From Turritopsis dohrnii (Eukaryota > Cnidaria > Hydrozoa > Anthoathecata > Oceaniidae): DNA of 64,000 nucleotides. The position numbers and the translations under genes were made by a program. The notes beneath the pieces are model-generated. The model saw only the letters and a program-made list of their open reading frames with translations, made no database searches and was not told where the DNA came from. This document shows, piece by piece, positions 53,619 to 64,000 of this stretch. Position 1 is the stretch's first letter. The number at the start of each line of letters is the position of its first letter. Location of the stretch: contig BQMF02000662.1 of the NCBI GenBank assembly GCA_027922465.2, positions 1-64,000 on the forward strand. The letters are read 5' to 3'.

Positions 53619-54782
53619 TTAAATTATTGCCTTAAGTAAAGGAATTAAACTACAATACAGGTTTTTTGCTGATACTGCACATGTTGCAATGTTTAAACTG
53701 TGTTGAAGCATTAGCGTTCTGCAAATCGGAGATACATCTGGTAGTGTTCTCAAATCAGGTCCGTCACTAAGCATATCCAAACACGCATTGAAATCTGTAT
53801 CATCTTGATTTTGTGATGTGAAATAAAGAACATCAGGCTTACCACTAGGACATTCCATATTTCTTGATGCTCTAATATGGTGATTGTTCCATAGTTTTTT
53901 TGTTTTATCCAGCTCATTTTTCAATACATCCATGAAACAAAACTGCAAACACTGCTTTTGAATTTCATCACCACCATCAAAGAGGCCTTGCTCGGTTAAG
54001 TCCTTAAAAAAATTCATCCACCAAGATGCCCAGCTCATTTTAAGTTTAGACCACCACGCTTCTATACGTTGGTTACTGGTCGAAGTTCCGTAAATAAAGC
54101 TTCCGTTTCCCGAACTCGAATCTCCATGATTTCTTCGTAGATATCTTTGCATACCACAGACGTAAACATTTTCGGAGCCACGGTCAGCTCTTATGCAACG
54201 AGGTGCTAACTTCAAAAGACTAATAGCTTCGAGAAAATAAGAACAAATGATTCTAGGGTCACTGTTTGATATTCCAATTTTCAGCCATATAATTTTTCTA
54301 CTAAAACCGCCTATCGCTCCATGAATACAAAATCCATAGGGCTTGAGTTTATCATAACCATCAATGTGCCATAGAAAATTAGGACCACGATTTAAATAAA
54401 CTCTACGAATAAGGCGATGTTTACGTCTTGATATCACACTTTCAGGGTCCAACTCCTTCAAACAAAGCCTGACTGTTTCTCGATCGACAACAAGACCAAG
54501 AGAACGCAAACTTTGTGGCATCGCTCGGTTGCCAAAATTTCGGTTGGAACCATTTATTTCACTAATTATTGCCTCTAAGATGCGGTTAATGTCCGTTTTT
54601 TTGTGTCGTCTGTAACATCCTTGTTCCCTTAATACTCGGTTGACTTGCCTTTTGCTTATTTGAAAATTGTGATGGATGTCTAGGAAGGAAATGATCTCAT
54701 CATATGCTAATCCTCTATCAAAGTACTCGAATATCAGTTCATTTCTCGACAAATCTGTCAACTGTAACGGAGCATCTGTCAT
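53619..54782 (-). CDS. Integrase-core transposase of the HECT transposon (about 387 aa)
   Basis: The start is placed at the ATG at 54782, directly after an AG acceptor; upstream residues look intronic. An N-terminal helix-turn-helix region (LSRNELIFEYF, SKRQVNRVLRE) precedes an rve/DDE core. The core residues are Asp in WHIDGYDKLKPYG, Asp in CIRADRGSENV and Glu in SNQRIEAWW. The product would cut and join the element ends. It is encoded on the opposite strand to the HECT gene, converging on it. Confidence 0.88.
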   Translation of the reverse strand: MTDAPLQLTDLSRNELIFEYFDRGLAYDEIISFLDIHHNFQISKRQVNRVLREQGCYRRHKKTDINRILEAIISEINGSNRNFGNRAMPQSLRSLGLVVDRETVRLCLKELDPESVISRRKHRLIRRVYLNRGPNFLWHIDGYDKLKPYGFCIHGAIGGFSRKIIWLKIGISNSDPRIICSYFLEAISLLKLAPRCIRADRGSENVYVCGMQRYLRRNHGDSSSGNGSFIYGTSTSNQRIEAWWSKLKMSWASWWMNFFKDLTEQGLFDGGDEIQKQCLQFCFMDVLKNELDKTKKLWNNHHIRASRNMECPSGKPDVLYFTSQNQDDTDFNACLDMLSDGPDLRTLPDVSPICRTLMLQHSLNIATCAVSAKNLYCSLIPLLKAII

Positions 54783-55014
54783 CTGAACAGAAAAGAAATT
54801 CAAAATAGAACTGACATATAAAAACAGCATGGAATTGCTACAAAATAAACTTACCACAATTTTTCAGTCATGCGAAATCCTTCAAAACATTTACATCAAG
54901 AGGCTCAGTTGTTGAATAACATTTGTATATACTTACTTAAAAGATCAAAACCGAGGTTCACCCGCGTTTGCAAAGAAGTTTCCCGATTAGTTCGATAAAT
55001 GTGCGTTTGGGTCT

Positions 55015-56395
55015 AGTTGGAATACTAACTTGGCAAATTACAAAAAAGACCAGTTAGTGCGAATACTAACTTGGCAAATTACAAAAAAGCTCAGTTAGTG
55101 CGAATACTAACTTGGCAAATTAGAAAAAAGCTCAGTTAGTTCGAACACTAACTTGGCAAATTAGAAAAAAGCTCAGTTAGTTCGAACACTAACTTGGCAA
55201 ATTAGAAAAAAGCTCAGTTAGTGCGAATACTAACTTGGCAAATTCCAAAAAAGACCAGTTAGTGCGAATACTAACTTGGCAAATTAGAAAAAAGCTCAGT
55301 TAGTTCGAACACTAACTTGGCAAATTAGAAAAAAGCTCAGTTAGTGCGAATACTAACTTGGCAAATTCCAAAAAAGACCAGTTAGTGCGAATACTAACTT
55401 GGCAAATTAGAAAAAAGCTCAGTTAGTTCGAACACTAACTTGGCAAATTAGAAAAAAGCTCAGTTAGTTCGAATACTAACTTGGCAAATTAGAAAAAAGC
55501 TCAGTTAGTGCGAATACTAACTTGGCAAATTACAAAAAAGACCAGTTAGTGCGAATACTAACTTGGCAAATTAGAAAAAAGCTCAGTTAGTTCGAATACT
55601 AACTTGGCAAATTACAAAAAAGCTCAGTTAGTGCGAATACTAACTTGGCAAATTAGAAAAAAGCTCAGTTAGTGCGAACACTAACTTGGCAAATTTGAAA
55701 AAAGCTCAGTTAGTGCGAATACTAACTTGGCAAATTACAAAAAAGCTCAGTTAGTTCGAATACTAACTTGGCAAATTAGAAAAAAGCTCAGTTAGTTCGA
55801 ATACTAACTTGGCAAATTAGAAAAAAGCTCAGTTAGTTCGAATACTAACTTGGCAAATTAGAAAAAAGCTCAGTTAGTGCGAATACTAACTTGGCAAATT
55901 ACAAAAAAGACCAGTTAGTGCGAATACTAACTTGGCAAATTAGAAAAAAGCTCAGTTAGTTCGAATACTAACTTGGCAAATTACAAAAAAGCTCAGTTAG
56001 TTCGAACACTAACTTGGCAAATTAGAAAAAAGCTCAGTTAGTTCGAATACTAACTTGGCAAATTAGAAAAAAGCTCAGTTAGTGCGAATACTAACTTGGC
56101 AAATTACAAAAAAGCTCAGTTAGTGCGAATACTAACTTGGCAAATTACAAAAAAGCTCAGTTAGTTCGAATACTAACTTGGCAAATTAGAAAAAAGCTCA
56201 GTTAGTGCGAATACTAACTTGGCAAATTAGAAAAAAGCTCAGTTAGTGCGAATACTAACTTGGCAAATTAGAAAAAAGCTCAGTTAGTGCGAATACTAAC
56301 TTGGCAAATTCCAAAAAGGCTCAGTTAGTTGGAATACTAACTTGGCAAATTACAAAAAAGACCAGTTAGTTCGAATACTAACTTGGCAAATTAGA
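55015..56395 (-). repeat. Right subterminal array, about 33 copies of a 41-bp hairpin repeat
   Basis: Tandem units containing GTTAGTGCGAATACTAAC (a 6-bp-arm inverted pair around a short centre), then TTGGCAAATTAGAAAAAAGC. Variants alternate G/T and T/C in the centre and GCTCA/GACCA after the A-run. It is the inverted partner of the left array, but about four times longer. Confidence 0.95.
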
Positions 56396-56465
56396 AAAAG
56401 GATAAATTAGGCACCAATTTTTAAAACTATGATTTCGATGTCACCTATGGGCCACGGTATGTTAT

Positions 56466-58668
56466 GAACTTTTCAATCTATTGCTATTACAAATTCTTTT
56501 ATTAAAATTGTGCTTTTAATTATTACTTTTAGGATAATGTGTCCTTGGATTTTTGTGTTATTGTCATGGTATGATTAGGATTTCTGCTTCATTATACAGT
56601 TGAAATCTTTTTTCTTTTAGGTAAGATAAATAATAAATAAAGGATATCAATCATTAAAGAAATAAAGCTCATGGTTTTAAATCATGATATTTGTGGTTTG
56701 GAGAAGAACAGATTATAAATTTATTTCACCAATTCATTTATGATTGCTGTTTATTGTAACTTTGGAATAACAGAAACAGAGTTGAAGGTATCGATCGATT
56801 GTTTTTAATTCATATTTTGTAATCGGTTAAAAGGAGCTAATATTATCCGTTTGATGTTTCAATTTTTTTATAATGTTGATGTTTGGTTCTTTTTTTTAAG
56901 GGGGATTTATTTTTTTTTTATTTTTTCCCAACTGATATATTTAAAAGGATTGGAAATCACATTTTCATTATCATTTAATATAGTGAATTCACTTTTTCTC
57001 TAATGACCACAAAACTGCAACCATAAGTTCTAAGAACTTTTTTCGACACAAAATTTTTATCTTTACTTATTCTTCTTTGTTTATTGATTTTTTTCTTAGA
57101 ATTGGTGGCTCTTGTTCGTGATGTCGCCAGTAAAAAGAACTAAAATAGATCCCAACTTGCAACTTGAAGATTGAAGTAAGCCACACCACCTGCCTTGTGC
57201 AAGAAAGAGGAACCATGCCAACAAATGCATCCAAGCATAAGTGCATTATAGAATATGTGGAGATTAATGTGAACGTTAAACTTGAAAATGCCAATTGTCT
57301 ATATAATAATTAGGTGTGACAAAGTTATCTTCATGAGTCAACCAAAGAAGTGCATACTAAAGGTATAATGAATGCCGATATCAAAGAATATCGAAGTAGT
57401 TTATACATCAAAACTTCAGCAAGTACGTCAATCCAGTCAGCAACTGACATTAAAAAGAACATATGAATATTAAGTTGTTCAACAATGAGATACTCAGGTT
57501 TCTAGACTACAACTATTGACAACATTCAAATAGTTGGTTTATGTAGGTGATGCAACTTACACCTCCAGCTGGGAACTGAAAAACCACAAGTTTTTTTCAA
57601 ACTAATGTTGCAACAGTGCTACTTTTCATTAATCTGGTGAAAACATCTATCTGAAAGATTTGTTAAATTCAATTGATATGGATGATTTAGTCGAAGCAAT
57701 TTCATTAGACGATAAATCCAATGAGGAAATTCATTTTGATCAAAGTATTTCCTAAATTTCAATTTTGTGTTGATAAATTGCTAACCCTAATAATCATAAC
57801 TATTATGTATATATATGTTTAAACTTTATCTGTTGAAACGAATGTAAATGTATTACGAGGTATAGTAGAACGTTTTTGTACAGGCTTCACGTAAAGCTGA
57901 TTATTGAATTTTTTAGTCATCTGAGCCCTTTTTGTGTTTGTTTCATTGTGTCTAAATTTTGTTGCGCTTATATAGTGTAACTAACGTTAAAACGTTGCCT
58001 TTTGGAATTAAATGTACTTTCAGTTAATATCAGTTCAGTTCCTTTATTTTTTTTTTTATTTTTTTTGAATAACAAACTAAAATTTATTTCAAATCATTAA
58101 AAATCATTAAAAATATTTTAAATAGTTCCTTTATTCCCTCGTTGGTTATCTAACTTTAGAAGAAAATTTGGATTGCTCCAATTTTCGCTCCATTTCTTTG
58201 TTGTGTTTGTTAGAAAAAGCATCTGCATTTGTCAGCCTTTTAGTTGTATTTCAATATAGTATATATTTATTTTTGGAGAAGAAATTATCCGTTTTGAATC
58301 ATGAATTGTTTCTGTTAACATCTAAAAATTTCCATCTTTCAGCTTACTTCATCTTTGTATATGATGCTTTTACGACAAACGCATTAAATTTTTGAATTTA
58401 TGTCAAGCTGAAATATCCAATAATACCTGCTGTCGCTGAGTTCGCAGCTCCAGGCTGCTTTATTTAACTTTTAAATAACAAAAGCAGTGCAAAGGTAGTA
58501 AAAAATAGGTGAGACATGTGGAAATATGTGCATTTCAGGTTAACAATTTATCTTCTACATAGATTTCATTGCTCTGTAAATTTAAATTCCCACTAAATTA
58601 AAATTTTAGTTGTTGCTGCATTTTTTTCGGAAAATTTTTTTCATTGAAAAACCTATAAATAAACTTAC
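56466..58668. other. Rest of the large intron, no gene supported
   Basis: AT-rich. A short acidic open stretch near 57650-57757 (IDMDDLVEAISLDDKSNEE) ends in a stop and may be a relic exon; no other feature is supported. Confidence 0.5.
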
Positions 58669-60205
58669 ATTCTTTCTGAGCCTCAGTTTGAGTACCATTG
58701 ATCCTAGACATAAGCTCTTTAGTTTTCTCTTTCATGGAAGCGGGTTGAAGCAAAATCAGTTGCTTACTGATTTTGGCTAGATTTGGGAGAAATACAATTT
58801 TTATGTCACAACCAACAACTCTCGTGAACTCTTTCAATATCTAAAAAAATACAGATTCAATTCACAAATAACTTCTATTCAGAGCAATAAGATGAAACCT
58901 TTGAAACTTGTACATACCTCTTCACCATCAGTGAGAAATTTATATTGTGCAAATAAATTTGGGAGTTTTTCAAATTTTACTACAATTGCTTGTCTTCTTT
59001 CCGGAAATGTCTTCTCCATACAAAGGTCAATTAAATCATAGTTTCTCTTCCTTTTAGACAAACCATATTGTCTCTGTAATGTTTCTATATGTTTTGCAAT
59101 GGTAGCATCAGTTTCACCTGCTAAACGTTCAGGCTAAAAATTTGGAACACCCCATATATTCTCCTGTGCACTTTTAGCTGGTTCATTGATGTCATCAGAT
59201 TTTCTTTCTCTCCCATATTTTTCCTTCATCTTTATTACCTACGATAGAAAACATGATGTAAGTAATAATTGTTTAAGCATATAATACATTTTTAACAGTA
59301 ATATATACCTCTGCCTCATCCTTCAAACCACTTCTTCTTCTCAAATTTTTAAATGACATTCTTAAACGGTGCCTCCATAAATATTTTGCATCTGTATCTG
59401 ATAGCTGCTCACAAAGACTTGGCCAACGTGTTATTATTGCAGATGCAATATCCCCATATTGCTGAGATGTGGGATATCTAAAGTACATCAAAAGAACCAC
59501 ATTTGGCAATTGAATGAGAATTATTCCAAAGAAAGAAGTGCATGGGATAAAAAAGGTCTTTACACTTACAAAGTGAACTTGCAGCAATAGTCATATAAAC
59601 CATCAGTTAACTTCACTCGTTCTTTAGTAGAAAGCATCTGTTTTTTATTAAGTTTGCAAAGCACAGCAGAATGAACCATATGATCTTTTATGATAAATGG
59701 ATATGGCCACTTAACATTCCTTCATAATTAAAAATAAAAGATTCATTTGAATATAACACACACAGTACTTCTAATGTAAATTGCATTGTATTCTGATATA
59801 AATTTTTTTCTCACTTGCTTTCATTAGTTATCTGAAAATCTTCTAGAATACTACTAGAAAGAAATGATCCATCCGGTATTGAAGTCTGCAAGGAAACATC
59901 ACCTCCATCACTAACATCTAATTTGCTATCATTCTTCTCCATTAATTCTTCATGCATTTGTCTTGGATATAAAAGTTGTAATTTGCGCTCAACTACACAA
60001 TGCAAACAGCTTATGTCATCCAGGTCTATAAAATCTTCAACATCTTCATCATAATATTGTATAATGAAACTATCATCTTTATATATGGGCACTTCTTAAA
60101 ACTGATAGTGATGTTTTCCCGTAACTGATCCATAGTAGTTACTCCATGTTTGATGACAACACACTTCTTAAAATCACCTAGTTGTACTTTGAATTTTTCT
60201 TCCAT
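58669..60205 (-). pseudogene. SAMD3-like gene, first five exons
   Basis: Exons on the minus strand: 60205-59815 (PB1-like start, with a 1-base frame break near 60095), 59719-59570, 59477-59309, 59238-58918 and 58840-58669. Phases agree at every junction (2, 2, 0, 0, 1). Motifs typical of SAMD3-like proteins are YPTSQQYGDIA, WGVPNF followed by a stop at 59134-59136, KTFPERRQAIV and VFLPNL. The final exon is 44408-44769, beyond a 13.9-kb intron. The stop and frame break suggest decay or sequence error. Further 5' exons may exist. Confidence 0.72.
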
Positions 60206-60454
60206 AATATAACTGCTTAAAATACAGTTGTTTATAATTGCTAAAATAATAATGCATGAAAGTGTTTTTGTAAAAAAAGGTTTCAAATTAGTAACATGAA
60301 AAAAACATTTCCTTGGTTCGTACAGTATTACTCTTATCTAACTTGATAATGAATGTAAGCCTGTTCTTACGAAAAGCTTTGTATAATTTTAATAAATTCT
60401 AACGTGTGTTTAATATAATAATTCTACAGTATTTGTTATAAACAGATTTGATTG

Positions 60455-61180
60455 CAAACTAGAAAAAGAATCAATGTGCTGCTAAGAACATAAAATAAAT
60501 ACTACATTTGGAGAAAGTAAAGAAAGATTTCCTTGGTTTCAGAATGTTTTGTTACAAACAGGTCTGATTGTCAACTAGAACAAGAATCAATGTTATGATA
60601 ACAAGATAGGTGAATTAATATATACAATTAAAAATCATAACACTTTTGGAACATGATATTGCATAATATACAGAAGACTAGTAATTTCATAAATAGCTAA
60701 TGGGTGATAGTACAATAAATTGTTTATTTGCAAAAGCACCTTTTCTTCAGGCAAAGAAATCTTGTACGCATGAAAATGTTTGTCATAATGGTCAGTAATA
60801 ACTTTACAGATTTGGTTGCAAACTGGAAAAAGAAACAATGTGCTGCTAATAATATAAAATAAATACTATATTTGGAGAAAGTAAAGCAAGATTTCCTTGG
60901 TTCCAGAATGTTTTGTTATAAGCAGGTCTGATTGTCAACTAGAACAAGAATCAATGTTATGATAACAAGATAGGTGAATTAATATATACAATTAAAAATC
61001 ATAACACTTTCGGAACATGATATCGCATAATAATATACAGGAGACTAGTAATTTCATAAATAGCTAATGGATGATAGTCCAATAAATTGTTTATTTGCAA
61101 AAGCACCTTTTCTTCAGACAAAGAAATCTTGTACGCATGAAAATGTTTGTCATAATGGTCAGTAATAACTTTATTACAAT
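60455..61180 (-). repeat. 363-bp tandem duplication
   Basis: Copy 1 (about 60455-60817) and copy 2 (about 60818-61180) match closely, including the end of the 332-residue gene. Copy 1 contains a duplicated C-terminus. Confidence 0.8.
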
Positions 61181-61997
61181 ACAGGTACACTTGATCACCT
61201 ACAATAAACCCTTTCTCCACCATACCAAAAACATATTCATCATGAATATGATCAATTAGAACTCCTTCACCAGTTGAGTATCTTTGGCCCTCTATAGTAA
61301 TGGATTTGGCTTCTGTAATTAGTTCATCTCTTTCAAAGTTTCTAATTTTCTGCAAGCAGTTTTGTTCTTGCATTACCAAATCGTTTACTGAGACCTCACT
61401 TGATCGAACAGCATACTGATCTTTCTCATCAAGTAAAAAGGTTTTTCGATAATTTAAATACATGAACATTTGGTGTTTCACTGCTATTGTTTGACATAGG
61501 TTTTTTCTGTTTTTGGTGTTTTTTACGAACTCCTTTAACTGGCCATTTTTAGATTCAAACCTTAAAGTTTTCATGAGAGGTCCAAACTTTTTTATCATCT
61601 CTGGGTAATGTGTAATAAAATGCGCTTTGGGTTTTAACTCTTCTTCAGGATATAAGTTAAGGTAATCGGTAAAGAATTCCTTTATAGCGAAATCCATAAT
61701 GACAAGATCTGCATCAGAAAATGTGGGAGCACATAATCTGTCTAATAATTCCAGAAAGTCAATATAATTCTGCCAATAAACATCTGACCGTGGTACAATA
61801 ATTCTAACATAAACAGGAAGTAAACGTAACAAATTCCACATTTCAGCTGCAGTCTGCTTGACTTTTAACAAGTTCAGTGATTTAGATTGAATAACTTGTG
61901 GTTTGTTCTTTTTATCGACTTCACAGTATGATAAAGTTGCAATACTATCATTTAAATTGGATAAGGTGATAAGATTTTCTTTAATTAAATGAAACAA
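60999..61997 (-). CDS. Transposon-type protein, C-terminal part (about 330 aa)
   Basis: I do not recognise a named family. The central stretch has KPKAHFITHYPEMIKKFGP, MKTLRFESKNGQLKEF, then NLCQTIAVKHQMFMYL. This pattern recurs in many predicted transposon proteins of fish and cnidarians. The N-terminus looks truncated: the open region begins beside a TTAA-flanked element and may start at a splice acceptor. Its end lies in the tandem duplication. Confidence 0.55.
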   Translation of the reverse strand: MFHLIKENLITLSNLNDSIATLSYCEVDKKNKPQVIQSKSLNLLKVKQTAAEMWNLLRLLPVYVRIIVPRSDVYWQNYIDFLELLDRLCAPTFSDADLVIMDFAIKEFFTDYLNLYPEEELKPKAHFITHYPEMIKKFGPLMKTLRFESKNGQLKEFVKNTKNRKNLCQTIAVKHQMFMYLNYRKTFLLDEKDQYAVRSSEVSVNDLVMQEQNCLQKIRNFERDELITEAKSITIEGQRYSTGEGVLIDHIHDEYVFGMVEKGFIVGDQVYLYCNKVITDHYDKHFHAYKISLSEEKVLLQINNLLDYHPLAIYEITSLLYIIMRYHVPKVL

Positions 61998-62007
61998 AAT
62001 ACCTTAA

Positions 62008-62790
62008 GGGAATTAATTTTCGCGGTTTTCGCGGTTTTTTGCCGAATCCGCGAAAATTAATTCCCGCGAAAAATTTGTATTGTCCTAAACCGCGAAAATT
62101 AGTTCCCGCGAAATTAATGAAAAATTTCGGTCCGCAAAAGTAAATTCCCGCCAAATTTTCTCGCTTTTTTGGAAAACGAAATTATCCTTGCTCTGGGGAA
62201 ATTTCTAGGGATAAACAGTTGAAAATACATAAATTACTGTAGAAAATATCTTTGATCAGTATATAACAAGTTTCCTAGTCGATAATGACAGTACAGTCCT
62301 TCTTATTTTGAGCAAAAAACATCGCTCGAATGTCTCTGCTTTTTGGAAGTGGTTTGGCATTAAAATTAATGTTCCAATACTCCACGAACGACGAGATATA
62401 TACATCCAGCCGGCAGACCATTTCGACAGTGACTCACAGTATGAGGACGATGTTGGAAATATATTTAACATTTTACAAGACGATATGAACGAGGACTTGT
62501 AACGTCTCATTGTACATTTACAACATTTCCAAAGTCACTTTGTCGTTTATATGACTATTTTTTCTACTTCCTTTCCATTTTATTGCCATTTTTCGTGCAA
62601 ATAAGGAAACAGCCGCAAAAATGAAATCCCGCGAAATTTTCTATTTCCCTTCAACCGCGAAAATAAGTTCCCGCGAAATTTTCATCTGCGATAAAACCGC
62701 GAAAATCCGCGAAAATTAATTCCCATTTTTTCCGCGAAATTTAAAAAAAATAAAATCCGCGAAAATAAGTTCCCGCGAAAATTAATTCCC
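62008..62790. mobile_element. TTAA-flanked inverted-repeat element
   Basis: Ends GGGAATTAATTTTCGCG and complement, with TTAA at 62004-62007 and 62791-62794. TTAA targets are used by piggyBac and Kolobok types. Terminal regions are rich in CCGCGAAAATTAATTCCC words. A 64-residue open stretch at 62308-62502 has an acidic end and could be a transposase relic. Non-autonomous. Confidence 0.75.
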
Positions 62791-62794
62791 TTAA

Positions 62795-63342
62795 GTTAGC
62801 TGAACAAATTGTGTTCACTGCGCATCGATTATAAATTACATGGTTTAATCAGCGAAGAAACTTGATGCATTATTTTATTGTCATTAGTCTGCACATGTAT
62901 GAAAGTTCAATTTCAAGACTTAATCATCAACCAGTCACCAGTCAAAGCATTACCTTTACATCTATGGAGCCCGTGATTTTGCCTTGATAGTTGATAGTTG
63001 ATTTTGCTTTTGATAGTTGCCATCACTACAACACTAACAAAAGCCTCGTTTTCACGTTGAGCCTCGTTATTGTTTATTTAGGTCACAGTCTATGTCATAA
63101 TTCATAGATTGCGCACGCAATAAGAACATTGGCATATCAAGGCCATCATTTCATAGTTGTCTCTTGAATGAAGAAGTCAATATCAGCTGGGTGGGCACTA
63201 TGCCAAACTCCTCCCCTTGTTGCTTAGTCAATGATTTGCTAAATATAATATAGTAACCTAGGAACGAATTGGATCATTTTCAATGCATATTCTCTGACAG
63301 ACTTACATATACTTTCTCTTTGCAAAATTTCTACGCAACAAT
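62795..63342. other. Intergenic, upstream of the acidic gene
   Basis: No supported feature. It probably contains the promoter of the gene that starts at 63343; no clear element was identified. Confidence 0.4.
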
Positions 63343-63845
63343 ATGGATGATTTCGACGAAAATGACTTGATGGAATCTTTAAACTGTCCCATACACGTTT
63401 ACAGCGATGAAGATGACGTTATGGATATTTTAATGGGCCCTTTGGAAACTCCACCTGAGCTCACCGAAAGGTTGGTGTGGTGGCCTTATAGTGAAGAGTT
63501 CAGTGACGAAGATGATGAAGAAGGTTAGCTGTACTCCCTAGTGTCTTTGACTTTTTAAAAGGTGTTGCATTTATAATTAACTTAGGTTCTTTTAATAATC
63601 TTACAGAAAACAACAAAAAAGGCGAACAGATTATTGCAATGGACGACGATCATGTGCTTGAAGAGTACATCATGTCCTGTGAGTTTCATATCTAGTATTG
63701 TATTTTTCATTATTTCAAAACATATTTTAGAAATTCCGTTTACGTTGATTTAGACGATAGTATTGAAACCAATGAAGACAGTTGTTGTTCCGAAATTAGC
63801 ACTCAAGAATACTTTGGGGGAGATGAAGAAGAAGATGTAAAATGA
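63343..63845 (+). CDS. Small acidic protein, three exons (114 aa)
   Basis: Exons 63343-63523, 63607-63678 and 63754-63845 have GT-AG borders, matching split codons and a total of 345 bases including the stop. The protein is strongly acidic throughout (YSDEDDVMDI, DEDDEE, GGDEEEDVK) and has no membrane segment or cysteine motif beyond a CC pair. No family recognised. It could be a host gene or the regulator of an element beyond the window. Confidence 0.55.
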
Positions 63846-64000
63846 TTTTAATGGATTTAATTTATATAACTTATTTCCTTCAAACGCAATAACAAATAGT
63901 CGTTCTTTACAAATTTACAGAAGGGCTCGTGTTGCGTTTAAATGTCAGAGATTCTGCGCGCATCCGGAGTGAGTCTTTATTTCGACAAGGGTGAAACGAG

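Larger units (their letters stand above)
46593..56459. mobile_element. 9.87-kb DNA transposon with HECT gene and integrase-type transposase (IS3EU-like)
   Basis: Inverted ends TACCGTGGCCCATAGGTGAC (about 22 bp perfect) with direct TGTTAT at 46587-46592 and 56460-56465, giving a 6-bp target duplication. Inside are a spliced HECT-domain gene (+), an integrase-core transposase (-) and subterminal arrays of about 41-bp hairpin repeats. A second element (46814-48155) is nested in the left array. A 6-bp duplication with an integrase-like transposase is what I recall for the IS3EU group. The group name is inference. Confidence 0.85.

Noticed and set aside
55015..56395. Regular repeat array that looks CRISPR-like
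   Set aside because: Units are contiguous and have no unique spacers; the array is the subterminal repeat of a eukaryotic transposon.
57640..57757. Possible relic exon with an acidic end
   Set aside because: Too short and without clear splice sites to call a gene.

Overview
The window looks like a stretch of an invertebrate animal genome, most likely cnidarian. This is inferred from its AT-rich base composition, spliced genes with GT-AG introns, and the mix of transposon families; no single marker fixes the species. Almost everything recognisable is mobile DNA or its remains. The most notable content is two diverged Polinton/Maverick elements (endogenous, virus-like transposons with capsid genes) and part of a third.

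Polinton A (1 to about 15.7 kb) is nearly complete. Its terminal inverted repeats (about 396 bp visible) are almost identical. It encodes PolB (broken), a SAP-like protein, an integrase, an A32/FtsK-like packaging ATPase, a double-jelly-roll major capsid protein, a minor capsid candidate and a set of mostly membrane-anchored proteins. It also carries an 82-residue gene that resembles the PP1/eIF2alpha phosphatase regulator family (PPP1R15/GADD34). Perfect or near-perfect hairpins sit at the 3' ends of many Polinton genes.

Polinton B (about 15.8 to 31.4 kb) is a diverged relative, rearranged and decaying. It has a truncated ATPase, a capsid gene missing its 5' end, pseudogenes with stop codons, an intact integrase, the same four-gene membrane cassette as A, a BRO/DUF3627-type gene, a possible ssDNA-binding protein and an ankyrin-repeat fragment. 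A CR1-like LINE (25.3-29.8 kb) splits one cassette gene. Fragment C (31.4-35.5 kb) holds a third PolB with a mostly intact catalytic region and an N-terminal SAP-like region.

35.5-42.8 kb: minisatellites, a 128-bp satellite interrupted by a 3.3-kb element with CACGG termini that carries a broken RAG1-like (RING plus transposase-like) gene, and a pogo/Tigger-type element with a defective transposase. 42.8-60.2 kb: a minus-strand SAMD3-like gene whose last intron (13.9 kb) contains a complete 9.87-kb DNA transposon. That transposon has a 6-bp target duplication, a spliced HECT-domain gene, an integrase-type transposase and long arrays of hairpin-forming subterminal repeats. 60.4-64 kb: a transposon-type ORF, a local tandem duplication, a TTAA-flanked inverted-repeat element and a small three-exon acidic gene.

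For the Polintons, the gene set implies a virion-making cycle: PolB and the DNA-binding candidates for replication, integrase for insertion, ATPase and capsid proteins for packaging, and many membrane proteins suggesting a membrane-associated particle. The capsid, integrase and cassette assignments rest on motifs and on comparing the elements with each other; no database search was possible.
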